Shown here: positions 53,355 through 61,722 of the stretch, one piece after another
Numbering within the stretch: the stretch's first letter is position 1
Layout: each line of letters begins with the position of its first letter
NCBI RefSeq assembly: GCF_030296935.1
Contig: NZ_AP028032.1
Location: 2,914,001-2,978,000 of the forward strand
Source of the DNA: Coprobacter fastidiosus
GTDB lineage: Bacteria > Bacteroidota > Bacteroidia > Bacteroidales > Coprobacteraceae
Reading direction: 5' to 3'
Length of the DNA: 64,000 bases
Made by a program: the position numbers and the translations under genes
The notes under the pieces: model-generated
Database searches by the model: none
The model's input: only the letters and a program-made list of their open reading frames with translations
Told to the model about the DNA's origin: nothing

Positions 53355-54608
53355 ATGGGCATGGATAAAGAAATTTCACCGGAGGTGAAACGTCGTAGAA
53401 AAAAGATATTGATTATTAAATTTGCGTTTGTAGCATGTGCTTTAGTTTGTTTTTTTATTGTTTTGGTAAAAGTATTCAGTGCCGGAATTCCTTTAGAAGA
53501 TATTGATTTTGGAACGGTGACAAAAGGTGAAATCGGAATTTCTGTTTCTGCAACGGGAAAAGTAGCTCCTCTGTCGGAAGAGATAATAACCTCGCCGATT
53601 TCTTCGAAAATATTGGAAGTATATAAAAAATCCGGAGAGAAACTATCCAAAAATGATTCTATTTTAAAACTTGATTTAGCGGAAGCCAATGTAGGTATGG
53701 AGAATCAGCGGGATGAGCTGGAGATGAAACGGTTTAAATTAGAACAGATGAAGATCGTGGCGGAAAGCCAGTTGTCGGAGATGAAGATGAGTATTGATAT
53801 AGATGAAATGAGATTGGAGAGAATGAAAGTGCTATTGCAAAATGAGAAATATTTAGATAGTATAGGAGCAAGTACATCTGATAAAATAAAACAAGCTGAA
53901 TTGGAATATAAAGTTCAGAAAATGAATCTGGACCAATTAAAATTGAAATATAATAATCAGAAACGGACTTCTGCTGCGGATATTCGAGTACAGGAATTGG
54001 ATTACAATATAGCCTTGAAAAATATTTCGTTGCGGACTAAGATGATGAAAGAGGCACAAGTGCGTTCTCCTCAAGATGCGACATTGATATGGGTAAATGA
54101 TCAGGTTGGAGCAACTGTGCCTGCAGGTTCACAATTGGCAATTGTTGCCGATCTCGGTAGCTTTAAGGTAGAAGCCGAAATTACGGATGGATATGCTGAT
54201 AAGGTTTTACCGGGAAATAAAGCAATTGTAAAAATCGGAAAAGAAGAACTCTCTGGAACAGTGGGGAATGTCGTCCCATCGGTAAAAGATGGAATGATAC
54301 AATTTCTTATATTTTTAGATGATAATGACCATGATCGTCTGCGTTCCGGCTTGAAAGTTGACGTCTTTGTTATTAATGCGGTAAGAGATGATGCTCTTCG
54401 TATAGAAAGACGTTCTTTTTATAATGGTCCGGGAGACTATAATCTTTGGGTGATGGATGGAGATCATATTGTGAAGAGAACAGTTAAGTTGGGAGAGGGA
54501 AGTTATGATTATGTAGAAGTATTAGACGGTTTGAATATCGGTGATAAGGTGGTGGTATCGGATATGAATAAATATAGAGATAAAGAGAATTTGAGGATAA
54601 GGAAATAA
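53355..54608 (+). CDS. HlyD/MacA-type periplasmic adaptor of the peptide exporter
   Basis: 417 residues from ATG 53355 (alternative ATG 53361). One transmembrane helix (about 16-38), the lipoyl half motif (VSATGKVAPLSEEIITSPIS), a long coiled-coil hairpin (about 100-230) and a beta-barrel/membrane-proximal part (EITDGYADKVLPGNKAIVKIG). This is the MacA-like adaptor build. Last gene of the export module; a terminator follows. Confidence 0.92.
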   Translation: MGMDKEISPEVKRRRKKILIIKFAFVACALVCFFIVLVKVFSAGIPLEDIDFGTVTKGEIGISVSATGKVAPLSEEIITSPISSKILEVYKKSGEKLSKNDSILKLDLAEANVGMENQRDELEMKRFKLEQMKIVAESQLSEMKMSIDIDEMRLERMKVLLQNEKYLDSIGASTSDKIKQAELEYKVQKMNLDQLKLKYNNQKRTSAADIRVQELDYNIALKNISLRTKMMKEAQVRSPQDATLIWVNDQVGATVPAGSQLAIVADLGSFKVEAEITDGYADKVLPGNKAIVKIGKEELSGTVGNVVPSVKDGMIQFLIFLDDNDHDRLRSGLKVDVFVINAVRDDALRIERRSFYNGPGDYNLWVMDGDHIVKRTVKLGEGSYDYVEVLDGLNIGDKVVVSDMNKYRDKENLRIRK

Positions 54609-54703
54609 GATATGATGCTGATAGATAAGAATATATTTTTAATTTCTGTTTTTTTACCATAACATTCCCGAATCCTTTATTAATAGGGTATATTTTTAGT
54701 TGT

Positions 54704-54745
54704 AGCTGTTTGTCTTATGTATAAAAAAGACGAACAGCTTATTTT
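54704..54745 (+). terminator. Rho-independent terminator of the export module
   Basis: AGCTGTTTGTCTT and AAGACGAACAGCT form a 13-bp stem (one G-T wobble) with a 10-nt loop, followed by TATTTTT. Confidence 0.85.
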
Positions 54746-54761
54746 TCTGTTTCATTTTGAT

Positions 54762-54769
54762 TATCTTTG
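54762..54769 (+). promoter_or_regulatory. -7 box immediately upstream of ruvX
   Basis: TATCTTTG matches TAnnTTTG and ends only 8 bp before the ATG at 54778, so the transcript would be leaderless or nearly so. Confidence 0.55.
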
Positions 54770-54777
54770 CCAACATT

Positions 54778-55197
54778 ATGGCTCGTATTTTATCGATAGA
54801 TTACGGAAAAAAACGTACAGGAATTGCGGTGACCGATCCTTTGAAAATAATAGCGAATGGATTGACAACCGTTCCTACGCATGAATTGGTCGGTTTTCTG
54901 AAAAATTATTTTCAAAAGGAAGCTGTGGAGAAAGTAATCATAGGATTGCCGAAACAGATGAATAATCAACCTTCGGAAAATATGCGATATATCGAGCCGT
55001 TTGTAGCACAGTTCAAGAAGTTGTTCCCTGATATTCCGATAGAATATTTTGATGAACGGTTTACTTCTACTTTAGCGCACCGGTCTATGTTGGAAGGTGG
55101 GTTGAAGAAGAAAGATCGTCGGAATAAAGAACTGGTGGATGAGATCAGCGCAGTAATCATATTACAGGGATATATGGAAAGCGTGCTGCATGCTTGA
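54778..55197 (+). CDS. ruvX: Holliday junction resolvase-like RuvX/YqgF protein
   Basis: 139 residues from ATG 54778 ([18 protein letters not shown]). RNase H-like fold with the catalytic Asp in SIDYG, Glu/Asp patch in [13 protein letters not shown] and [13 protein letters not shown] at the end. In E. coli YqgF is essential and acts in 16S rRNA 5'-end processing. Deformylase gene follows after 62 bp. Confidence 0.93.
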   Translation: MARILSIDYGKKRTGIAVTDPLKIIANGLTTVPTHELVGFLKNYFQKEAVEKVIIGLPKQMNNQPSENMRYIEPFVAQFKKLFPDIPIEYFDERFTSTLAHRSMLEGGLKKKDRRNKELVDEISAVIILQGYMESVLHA

Positions 55198-55259
55198 TTG
55201 TTGATCGGAATAAAGATTTATATGCCGGGAGTACCGGTGATTATGATAAAAATATATAT

Positions 55260-55817
55260 ATGTTGTTACCAATTTATTTATATGGACAGCCTGTGCTGAG
55301 GAAAGTCGCAACGGACATAACTGCCGATTATCCTGATTTGAAGAAGTTGATTGAAGATATGTTCGAAACGATGGATAAATCGGACGGGGTCGGACTGGCT
55401 GCTCCTCAGATAGGTTTGGATATTCGGGTGCTTGTAATCAATCTGGATGCTCTTTCAGAGACATTTCCTGAATATAAAGATTACCGGAAGGCAATGATAA
55501 ATGCCCATATAGAAGAAGTATCCGGTGATAAGATAACCCGGGAAGAGGGATGTTTGAGTTTGCCCGGAATTCATGAGCCTGTGACTCGTCAGGAAAAAAT
55601 AAAGATAACGTATCGGGATCAGGATTTTGTAGAGCATACCGAAGTATTTGAAGGTTATGTCGCTCGTGTCATTCAACACGAATATGATCATCTTGAAGGA
55701 AAAATGTTTATCGATCATCTTTCCCCTATTCGCAAACAGCTTATAAAATCGAAGCTGAACAGTATTCTGAAGGGTAAAGTAAATTGCGGTTATAGGGTAA
55801 AAGCAGTAAAGAAATAA
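55260..55817 (+). CDS. def: Peptide deformylase
   Basis: 185 residues from ATG 55260 ([15 protein letters not shown]); the frame extends upstream over the ruvX stop but without a good start. All three family motifs are intact: [18 protein letters not shown] (metal-ligand Cys) and QHEYDHLEG (two His ligands). It removes the formyl group from nascent protein N-termini. Cytoplasmic. Confidence 0.95.
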   Translation: MLLPIYLYGQPVLRKVATDITADYPDLKKLIEDMFETMDKSDGVGLAAPQIGLDIRVLVINLDALSETFPEYKDYRKAMINAHIEEVSGDKITREEGCLSLPGIHEPVTRQEKIKITYRDQDFVEHTEVFEGYVARVIQHEYDHLEGKMFIDHLSPIRKQLIKSKLNSILKGKVNCGYRVKAVKK

Positions 55818-55856
55818 TACTTATATTGACACACTTAATTTTAAGAATCTAAATTT

Positions 55857-57404
55857 ATGACTTCATTACAGAAAGACATTTTAGCATTGCGCGAAAAAAA
55901 AGCGCTGGTGCAGATGGGTGGAGGAGAAGCCGCCATTGAAAAGCAGGAGGCGATGGGTAAGTTGACTGCCCGCAATCGTATTCTGGCTTTGCTGGATGAA
56001 AATTCATTTCAGGAGTATGATCTCTTTGTAGAGCATGAAGCCAGAGGCTTCGGCATGGAAAAAAAGGTTTTACCCGGAGACGGAGTAATTACCGGAACAG
56101 GAACTATCTTTGGCGCTCCTGTATGTATCTATGCTCAAGATTTTACCGTAGCAGGTGGATCTCTCGGTTTGATGCACGCTCGTAAGATAACCAAGATAAT
56201 GGATCATGCACTAAAGATGAAAGTGCCTATTATCGGGATTAATGATTCCGGTGGTGCACGTATTCAGGAAGGTGTAGGTGCATTGGCCGGATATGGAGAA
56301 ATTTTCTATCGCAATACGATTGCTTCAGGGGTAATTCCTCAAATTTCGGTAATCTTAGGTCCCTGTGCCGGTGGTGCGGTATATTCTCCGGCATTGACCG
56401 ATTTTGTTTTCGTTGTTGAAAACATTTCGAAAATGTTCATTACAGGACCGAATGTCATCAAGACCGTTTTAGGCGAAGAGATTTCTATGGAAGATTTAGG
56501 AGGAGCTCGCGTTCACGCTGAAATTACAGGTAATGCTCATTTCTATGCCCAAAGTGAACAAGAGTGTTTTGAACAAATCAAGAAATTGGTGACGTTTATT
56601 CCTTGGAACAATAAGCAACGTGCCCGTGCATGGGAACCTAAAGAACCGATTTTTGACAAATCGATCAATGATATCATTCCGGCCGATCCGAAACAACCGT
56701 ACGACGTACGTGATATTATAAAATGTGTCGTAGATGATTCTGATTTCTTTGAAATACAACAGCTTTGGGCAGCAAATATCGTAATCGGATTTGGTCGTAT
56801 TCATGGCGATACAATCGGGTTCGTAGCTAATCAGCCTATGGTAATGGCCGGAGTGCTCGACTGTGACAGCTCTGATAAGGCTGCCCGTTTTATCCGCTAT
56901 TGCGATGCCTTTAATATTCCTATTGTTACATTCGAGGATATGCCGGGTTATTTGCCTGGAGTAGATCAGGAGCATGCCGGCGTTATTCGTCACGGCGCGA
57001 AAGTTCTCTACGCATATTCCGAAGCGACAGTACCTAAAATCACTATTATCCTGCGTAAAGCGTACGGAGGCGGATATATTGCAATGAACTCGCGGCATTT
57101 AGGAGCAGACTTCGTATTTGCTTGGCCGAGTGCAGAAATTGCAGTGATGGGACCGGAAGGTGCAGCCAATATTATTTTCAGAAAAGAAATTATGGAGGCT
57201 GAAGACCAGAACGCAATGCGTCAGGAAAAAGTAAAAGAATATATCGAGAAATTTGCTAATCCGTATGTTGCTGCGGCTAAGGGATATATCGATGCTGTAA
57301 TCGAACCGAGAGAAACTCGTGTCAGCTTGAAGCATGCTTTGGTTTTGGCAAGAAGTAAAGAAGAATCCCGCCCGTCGAAGAAACATGGAATTCCTCCGTT
57401 CTAA
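55857..57404 (+). CDS. Propionyl-/methylmalonyl-CoA carboxyltransferase subunit (MmdA/PccB family)
   Basis: 515 residues, two crotonase-like carboxyltransferase halves: LARNRI-type N-terminal region, GSLGLMHARKITKIMDHALK and GINDSGGARIQEGVGALAGY in the first half; AYGGGYIAMNSRHLGADFV and AVMGPEGAANIIF in the second. It moves a carboxyl group between methylmalonyl-CoA and biotin. In Bacteroidales this is part of the succinate-propionate pathway, either as decarboxylase with a Na-pump beta subunit or as propionyl-CoA carboxylase. The biotin-carrier gene follows; a beta subunit gene is at 35117-36331, not here. Confidence 0.93.
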   Translation: MTSLQKDILALREKKALVQMGGGEAAIEKQEAMGKLTARNRILALLDENSFQEYDLFVEHEARGFGMEKKVLPGDGVITGTGTIFGAPVCIYAQDFTVAGGSLGLMHARKITKIMDHALKMKVPIIGINDSGGARIQEGVGALAGYGEIFYRNTIASGVIPQISVILGPCAGGAVYSPALTDFVFVVENISKMFITGPNVIKTVLGEEISMEDLGGARVHAEITGNAHFYAQSEQECFEQIKKLVTFIPWNNKQRARAWEPKEPIFDKSINDIIPADPKQPYDVRDIIKCVVDDSDFFEIQQLWAANIVIGFGRIHGDTIGFVANQPMVMAGVLDCDSSDKAARFIRYCDAFNIPIVTFEDMPGYLPGVDQEHAGVIRHGAKVLYAYSEATVPKITIILRKAYGGGYIAMNSRHLGADFVFAWPSAEIAVMGPEGAANIIFRKEIMEAEDQNAMRQEKVKEYIEKFANPYVAAAKGYIDAVIEPRETRVSLKHALVLARSKEESRPSKKHGIPPF

Positions 57405-57424
57405 TCCATAAATCGAGATTGAAG

Positions 57425-57751
57425 ATGGAAAATGAAAAAGTGAAATTAGTAGATTTTGCAGTTACAGCCCGTAAATATAAAACGACATTGACAAAGAAGT
57501 TTATCAATCGTCCGTTATGGGTGAAACCTGTGCCTGGCGAGATCCGCTCCATTCTTCCGGGAACGATCGTTTCGTATGCGGTAGAAGTAGGACAGTCGGT
57601 GAAAGTCGGAGATTTGTTACTCGTTCAAGAGTCGATGAAAATGCAAAATCGCATATTGTCTCCGGTTGCAGGAGTTGTAACAGAATTAAATGCTACTCCC
57701 GGAGAACATTTGGTGAAGGGGGCCTTGATGTTGACAATAAAAACCGAATAG
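57425..57751 (+). CDS. Biotin carboxyl carrier protein
   Basis: 108 residues from ATG 57425. The C-terminal biotinyl domain contains VQESMKMQNRI, in which the Lys of the E-S-M-K-M motif is the biotin site, and flanking LPGTIVSYAVEVGQSVKVGD and PVAGVVTELNATPGE. The N-terminal 45 residues (FAVTARKYKTTLTKKFINR) are charged and probably bind the partner subunit. 20 bp after the carboxyltransferase gene, so same operon. Confidence 0.93.
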   Translation: MENEKVKLVDFAVTARKYKTTLTKKFINRPLWVKPVPGEIRSILPGTIVSYAVEVGQSVKVGDLLLVQESMKMQNRILSPVAGVVTELNATPGEHLVKGALMLTIKTE

Positions 57752-57770
57752 GTATTGTTACCAAGTATAG

Positions 57771-57815
57771 AAAAGAAAGCGTTGCGGATACTTCCGTGAC
57801 GCTTTCTCTATTTTG
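57771..57815 (+). terminator. Rho-independent terminator of the carboxyltransferase operon
   Basis: AGAAAGCGT and ACGCTTTCT form the base of a stem, extended by GGA/TCC inside, followed by CTATTTTG. Confidence 0.75.
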
Positions 57816-57870
57816 AGACGTACTCGGCTTCTTTGGAAAACATGATTTATTCGTTATATTTGTATTTCTT

Positions 57871-58042
57871 AGAGCCTGTCTCAATTTTGCTCAGGTCAGG
57901 TTTGAGAGTTTCTTTCGAGGATATTTTTCTGTTTTTACGAGGAGGATAAGCTATCTGACGAGGGAAAACGGGAAAACAGACCGGAAGAAAACACAGAAAT
58001 GACCTGATAATATTTTTTTGTTGGAAAATTTAGACAGGCTAT
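57871..58042 (+). repeat. MITE-like intergenic repeat, best-preserved copy
   Basis: 172 bp with terminal inverted repeats: left end AGAGCCTGTCTCAATTTT, right end reverse complement ATAGCCTGTCTAAATTTT (two mismatches in 18). The inner part has no reading frame. It fills most of the gap between a terminator and ettA. Related copies lie at 34329, 40215, 59912 and partially at 22041. Confidence 0.75.
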
Positions 58043-58071
58043 TAAAAGACGAATTATAAATATATAATATA

Positions 58072-59757
58072 ATGGCAGACGACAAAAAAATTATTTTTTC
58101 GATGGTGGGAGTCAGTAAAACTTTTCCACCGCAGAAACAAGTTTTGAAGAATATCTATTTATCGTTTTTTTATGGAGCGAAGATCGGGATTATAGGTCTT
58201 AACGGTTCTGGTAAATCTACGTTGTTGAAGATAATAGCCGGTATTGAAAAATCTTATCAGGGAGATGTCGTTTTTTCTCCCGGTTATACTGTCGGTTACT
58301 TGGAACAAGAACCGAAACTCGATCCTGAAAAAACGGTCAAGGAAATTGTGCAGGAAGGAGTACAACCGATTTTGGACTTATTGGCTGAGTATGAAGCTGT
58401 AAATTTAAAATTTGGCGATCCTGAGATTTTAGAAGATCCGGATAAGATGGATGCTTTGATGAATCGTCAAGCTGAACTACAGGACAAAATCGATGCTACG
58501 GACGCTTGGAACCTTGATAATAAGCTCGAACGAGCTATGGATGCTTTGCGGTGTCCTCCGGAAGATCAGTTGGTAAAGTATCTTTCAGGAGGAGAACGGC
58601 GGCGTGTCGCTTTATGCCGTTTGTTGTTGCAACAGCCGGATATTCTTTTGCTGGACGAACCTACCAACCATTTGGATGCCGAATCGATAGATTGGCTTGA
58701 ACAGCATTTGCAGCAATATGCCGGAACGGTTATTGCTATTACGCACGACCGTTATTTCCTTGATCATGTAGCCGGATGGATATTGGAGCTTGACAGAGGC
58801 GAAGGTATTCCTTGGAAAGGAAACTATTCTTCATGGCTTGAGCAAAAAACAAAACGAATGGAACAAGAAGAGAAACAAGCGAGTAAGCGCCGCAAGACTC
58901 TTGAACGGGAGTTGGAATGGGTTCGCATGGCTCCTTCTGCACGGCATGCGAAAGGAAAGGCTCGTTTGAATTCGTATGATAAACTATTGAATGAGGATCA
59001 AAAAGAGAGGGAAGAAAAACTGGAGATTTTCATTCCGAACGGACCTCGTTTGGGAAATAAAGTGATTGAGGCGAAGGGGGTTGCAAAAGCCTATGGGGAT
59101 AAACTGCTTTTCGATGATCTTAATTTTGTATTGCCTCCGAATGGTATTGTCGGAGTGATAGGTCCGAATGGGGCTGGTAAAACGACTCTTTTTAAGTTGA
59201 TAATGGGACAGGAGAGTGTCGATAAAGGCGAGTTTGATGTCGGAGAAACGGTAAAAATCGCTTATGTAGATCAGACTCACAAAGATATAGATCCCCAGAA
59301 GAGCGTATATCAGGTTATTTCGGGAGGACAAGATCTGATTCGTATGGGAAATAAGGATGTAAATGCCAGAGCTTATCTTTCAAGATTTAATTTTACCGGA
59401 GCAGATCAAGAAAAACTGTGCGGAGTTCTTTCTGGTGGAGAACGGAATCGCTTACATTTAGCTATGGCTCTGAAAGAAGAAGGAAATGTCCTTTTATTAG
59501 ACGAACCTACTAATGATATAGATGTTAATACTTTGCGGGCGTTAGAAGAAGGTCTTGTGAATTTTGCCGGATGCGCAGTGGTTATTTCTCATGATCGTTG
59601 GTTCTTAGACCGTATTTGTACACATATTTTGGCTTTTGAAGGAGATTCTCAGGTGTTTTACTTTGAGGGTTCTTATTCTGAATATGAAGAAAATAAGAAA
59701 AAACGTTTGGGGGATATAGAACCTCGTCGGGTGCGTTATCGTAAGCTTATGGAATAA
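58072..59757 (+). CDS. ettA: ABC-F protein EttA (energy-dependent translational throttle)
   Basis: 561 residues, two ABC domains on one chain: Walker A GLNGSGKST and GPNGAGKTT; signatures LSGGERRRVALCR and LSGGERNRLHLAM; Walker B LLLDEPTNHLD and LLLDEPTNDID. The arm insertion (about 95-145) and the linker (LEREL...KARL) are of the EttA type, and the length matches E. coli EttA (555). It binds the ribosomal E site and gates the first peptide bond depending on ATP/ADP. Cytoplasmic, single-gene unit. Confidence 0.93.
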   Translation: MADDKKIIFSMVGVSKTFPPQKQVLKNIYLSFFYGAKIGIIGLNGSGKSTLLKIIAGIEKSYQGDVVFSPGYTVGYLEQEPKLDPEKTVKEIVQEGVQPILDLLAEYEAVNLKFGDPEILEDPDKMDALMNRQAELQDKIDATDAWNLDNKLERAMDALRCPPEDQLVKYLSGGERRRVALCRLLLQQPDILLLDEPTNHLDAESIDWLEQHLQQYAGTVIAITHDRYFLDHVAGWILELDRGEGIPWKGNYSSWLEQKTKRMEQEEKQASKRRKTLERELEWVRMAPSARHAKGKARLNSYDKLLNEDQKEREEKLEIFIPNGPRLGNKVIEAKGVAKAYGDKLLFDDLNFVLPPNGIVGVIGPNGAGKTTLFKLIMGQESVDKGEFDVGETVKIAYVDQTHKDIDPQKSVYQVISGGQDLIRMGNKDVNARAYLSRFNFTGADQEKLCGVLSGGERNRLHLAMALKEEGNVLLLDEPTNDIDVNTLRALEEGLVNFAGCAVVISHDRWFLDRICTHILAFEGDSQVFYFEGSYSEYEENKKKRLGDIEPRRVRYRKLME

Positions 59758-59815
59758 GATAGATTTTATAGATATAGTTCTATAAATATAAATTATCGAT
59801 TACACAGATATATGT

Positions 59816-59869
59816 CAGTTTACTTTAGCTTTATTCCTATAATTAGGAATGCTAAAGTAAACTGTTTTT
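59816..59869 (+). terminator. Rho-independent terminator of ettA
   Basis: CAGTTTACTTTAGC and GCTAAAGTAAACTG are exact complements, with an inner ATTCCTA/TAGGAAT stem, followed by TTTTTG. Confidence 0.88.
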
Positions 59870-59911
59870 GTGTAAACAGATAAAAATAAAAATGTACTTC
59901 CGGAAAATCTG

Positions 59912-59984
59912 AGAGCCTGTCAGAATTTTGTCCGGGTCAGTTTTGAGAGTTTTTTCTTTTTATTGGAGAATTTAGATAAGCTCT
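59912..59984 (+). repeat. MITE-like intergenic repeat, internally deleted copy
   Basis: 73 bp. It keeps the left end AGAGCCTGTCAGAATTTTG, the TCAGTTTTGAGAGTTT block and the right end TTGGAGAATTTAGATAAGCTCT-like terminus (20 bp shown in parts), but the middle 100 bp of the full copy are missing. Confidence 0.65.
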
Positions 59985-60143
59985 AAATAAAAAATTAAAT
60001 TTCTCAATATTTAGTTGTTTGACCGTATGCTCATGCTCTACGTGTATAAGGCGATTCTAATACTAAATGATAGTTAACTGTTTTATTTGGGAGGTTAAAA
60101 TAACTCCTGAAAATTTCGTGGAATCTTTAATTTTTTTGTTTTC

Positions 60144-60175
60144 TTGCAACCATACGCATCTCTTGTTACGTCTAA
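60144..60175 (+). promoter_or_regulatory. ECF-type sigma factor promoter of the sigma operon
   Basis: TTGCAACC (60144-60151) and CGTCTAA (60169-60175) are separated by 17 bp, the AACC/CGTC pattern of ECF sigma promoters, and lie 46 bp before the first gene of an operon that encodes an ECF sigma factor. A GGAGGTTA/TAACTCC hairpin near 60090-60108 lies upstream. Autoregulation is the natural reading. The 59985-60143 stretch is otherwise empty. Confidence 0.65.
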
Positions 60176-60221
60176 TCAATAAGTTTTCCGGAGAATTTTT
60201 ATAGATTTATAAACTTAAAAA

Positions 60222-60830
60222 ATGAAGATGATGAAAAAGGCTATTTTGTTATTTGTGGTGGTTTTTATTTCGATTTTATCGAATGGAATATGTGTCGCAG
60301 AAAATAATCCTGCTGTCCCCGATTCGATAAACAGTCAGGAAAAAACTGAATTGGCATTATTGAAGATGAAACAAAATCATGAGCTTATGATGCGGGCGGT
60401 AAGTGATGATAAGGAAGATGTGCTTCTTCCGATAGTTGCAATTGTTTTTGTATTCGGAGTTCCGGCCATCGTTTTATTTTTGATCTTATTTTTTGCATTG
60501 AGATATAAATTAAAATTGCAAAAAGAGCGATATGCCGTTGTCGAAAAAGCAATAGAATGCGGAAGAGAATTGCCTGACAGTTTTTTTGAAGAATCTTCCT
60601 CAAAAAAGCCGTTATATAGTAAGAAACGCTTGAGTACAGCACTTACGCTAATAGCTTTAGGTATCGGTATCCTGTTTTTCGGACTTGTTGCAGAGAATAA
60701 ATATGTTTGGGCTTTTTCTGTAATACCAATATTGATAGGTTTGGGGCAATTATTGGTTTATAGAATAGAAGAAAAATCCCGGATTGAAGAGCTGTCTAAA
60801 GAAGAGCAGAATATAAATGAGCAAGAATGA
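60222..60830 (+). CDS. DUF6249-like membrane protein
   Basis: 202 residues: a signal peptide (cleavage near CVAEN), a helix at about 70-92 (LLPIVAIVFVFGVPAIVLFLILFFALRY in part), a cytoplasmic patch with KLKLQKERYAVVEKAIECGRELPD, and two more helices (about 137-180). The block I-X-RY...ER-YAVVEKAIE-GRELPD is what I recall of the DUF6249 family seen next to ECF sigma genes in Bacteroidota. It overlaps the sigma gene by 14 bp and is likely a membrane sensor or modulator of the sigma circuit. Confidence 0.75.
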   Translation: MKMMKKAILLFVVVFISILSNGICVAENNPAVPDSINSQEKTELALLKMKQNHELMMRAVSDDKEDVLLPIVAIVFVFGVPAIVLFLILFFALRYKLKLQKERYAVVEKAIECGRELPDSFFEESSSKKPLYSKKRLSTALTLIALGIGILFFGLVAENKYVWAFSVIPILIGLGQLLVYRIEEKSRIEELSKEEQNINEQE

Positions 60831-61365
60831 AGATATTTTATTGATTGCGAAGTGTCTTTTGAACGATGACAGAAGGGCATATACTCGTTTGGTTGATAAA
60901 TATCATCCTCAGATAAAGCGCTTTTTTTTAAATCAAACTTTAGGAGATGCTATGTTGAGTGATGATTTGGCGCAAGAGACATTTATTAAGGCATATACCA
61001 GTTTGCGCTCATTTAAAGGTCTGTCATCGTTCTCTACATGGATTTTTAGAATAGCCTATAATGTTTTTTATGATTTTATGCGGAGTCGGAAATGTTCGGA
61101 AGAGTATAGTCCGGATGTTTCGGTTCAGGATTATGAACTTCCTTCTGAAACACTGACTCGTAATATAGATATATACAGAGCGATGCAGATTCTTAAACCG
61201 GAAGAAAGAGCTATAATACAACTGTTTTATTTGGAAGATCTGTCTTTGAATAAAGTTTCGGAAATTATGAATATGCCTTCGGGAACAGTCAAATCTCATC
61301 TCTCTCGGGCTCGTCAGAGATTGAATGTATATTTAGATAAAGAGGATTATAAATATGGAGAATGA
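60817..61365 (+). CDS. ECF RNA polymerase sigma factor
   Basis: 182 residues with region 2 (YHPQIKRFFLNQTLGDAML, then SDDLAQETFIKAYTSLRSF and FSTWIFRIAYNVFYDFMRSRK) and region 4 (PEERAIIQLFYLEDLSLNKV, then IMNMPSGTVKSHLSRARQRL). It overlaps genes on both sides (14 bp and 11 bp), so the three genes are one translationally coupled unit. Probably controls its own promoter at 60144-60175. Confidence 0.95.
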   Translation: MSKNEDILLIAKCLLNDDRRAYTRLVDKYHPQIKRFFLNQTLGDAMLSDDLAQETFIKAYTSLRSFKGLSSFSTWIFRIAYNVFYDFMRSRKCSEEYSPDVSVQDYELPSETLTRNIDIYRAMQILKPEERAIIQLFYLEDLSLNKVSEIMNMPSGTVKSHLSRARQRLNVYLDKEDYKYGE

Positions 61366-61672
61366 TGATAAGTTGAAAGCATTCTTTAAGGAGCATGCAC
61401 AACCTTTACGCAGAGAGGTGTGGTTTTCTCGTAGAGTGATGAATCGATTACCCGGAGAAACCAGACGGAAAATACGAATTATTGAGATGACGGTGTGGTT
61501 TATTTCTGCAATATTCGGACTGTCACTTTGTTTTATGTTCGGAAAATCGATCACCGCAATCAGTGACTATAAAGAGCTTTTTTCTGTGATGAACTTGTTT
61601 ACGTTTTTGGCCTTTATTTCTGTCCTGTTAATTTTGGCGAATCAGCTTATTAAGCTATTTCGCATACGATAA
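61355..61672 (+). CDS. Small membrane protein after the ECF sigma gene, DUF5056-like, possible anti-sigma factor
   Basis: 105 residues: cytoplasmic N-terminus (MENDDKLKAFFKEHAQPLRR, then WFSRRVMNRLPG) and two transmembrane helices (about 44-66 and 79-98). The D-D-K-L...FSRRVM-RLP pattern is what I recall from DUF5056 proteins encoded beside Bacteroidota ECF factors. A one-domain cytoplasmic part plus membrane helices suits an anti-sigma factor, but no ZAS zinc motif is seen. Its stop codon lies within the terminator hairpin. Confidence 0.7.
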   Translation: MENDDKLKAFFKEHAQPLRREVWFSRRVMNRLPGETRRKIRIIEMTVWFISAIFGLSLCFMFGKSITAISDYKELFSVMNLFTFLAFISVLLILANQLIKLFRIR

Positions 61673-61715
61673 ACAAAAAAACGCAGGAAATTTATCCTGC
61701 GTTTTTTTGTTTATC
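61668..61715. terminator. Bidirectional terminator between sigma operon and cdsA
   Basis: A perfect 21-bp inverted repeat (left arm 61668-61688, right arm 61695-61715; core AACGCAGGA/TCCTGCGTT) with a 6-nt loop and A/T runs on both sides gives U-tracts in both directions. Confidence 0.9.
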
Positions 61716-61722
61716 TTTTTAA

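Noticed and set aside
56496-57098. 200-codon open frame antisense to the carboxyltransferase gene
   Set aside because: The sense strand encodes a clearly conserved enzyme; the antisense peptide is a by-product of its codon pattern.
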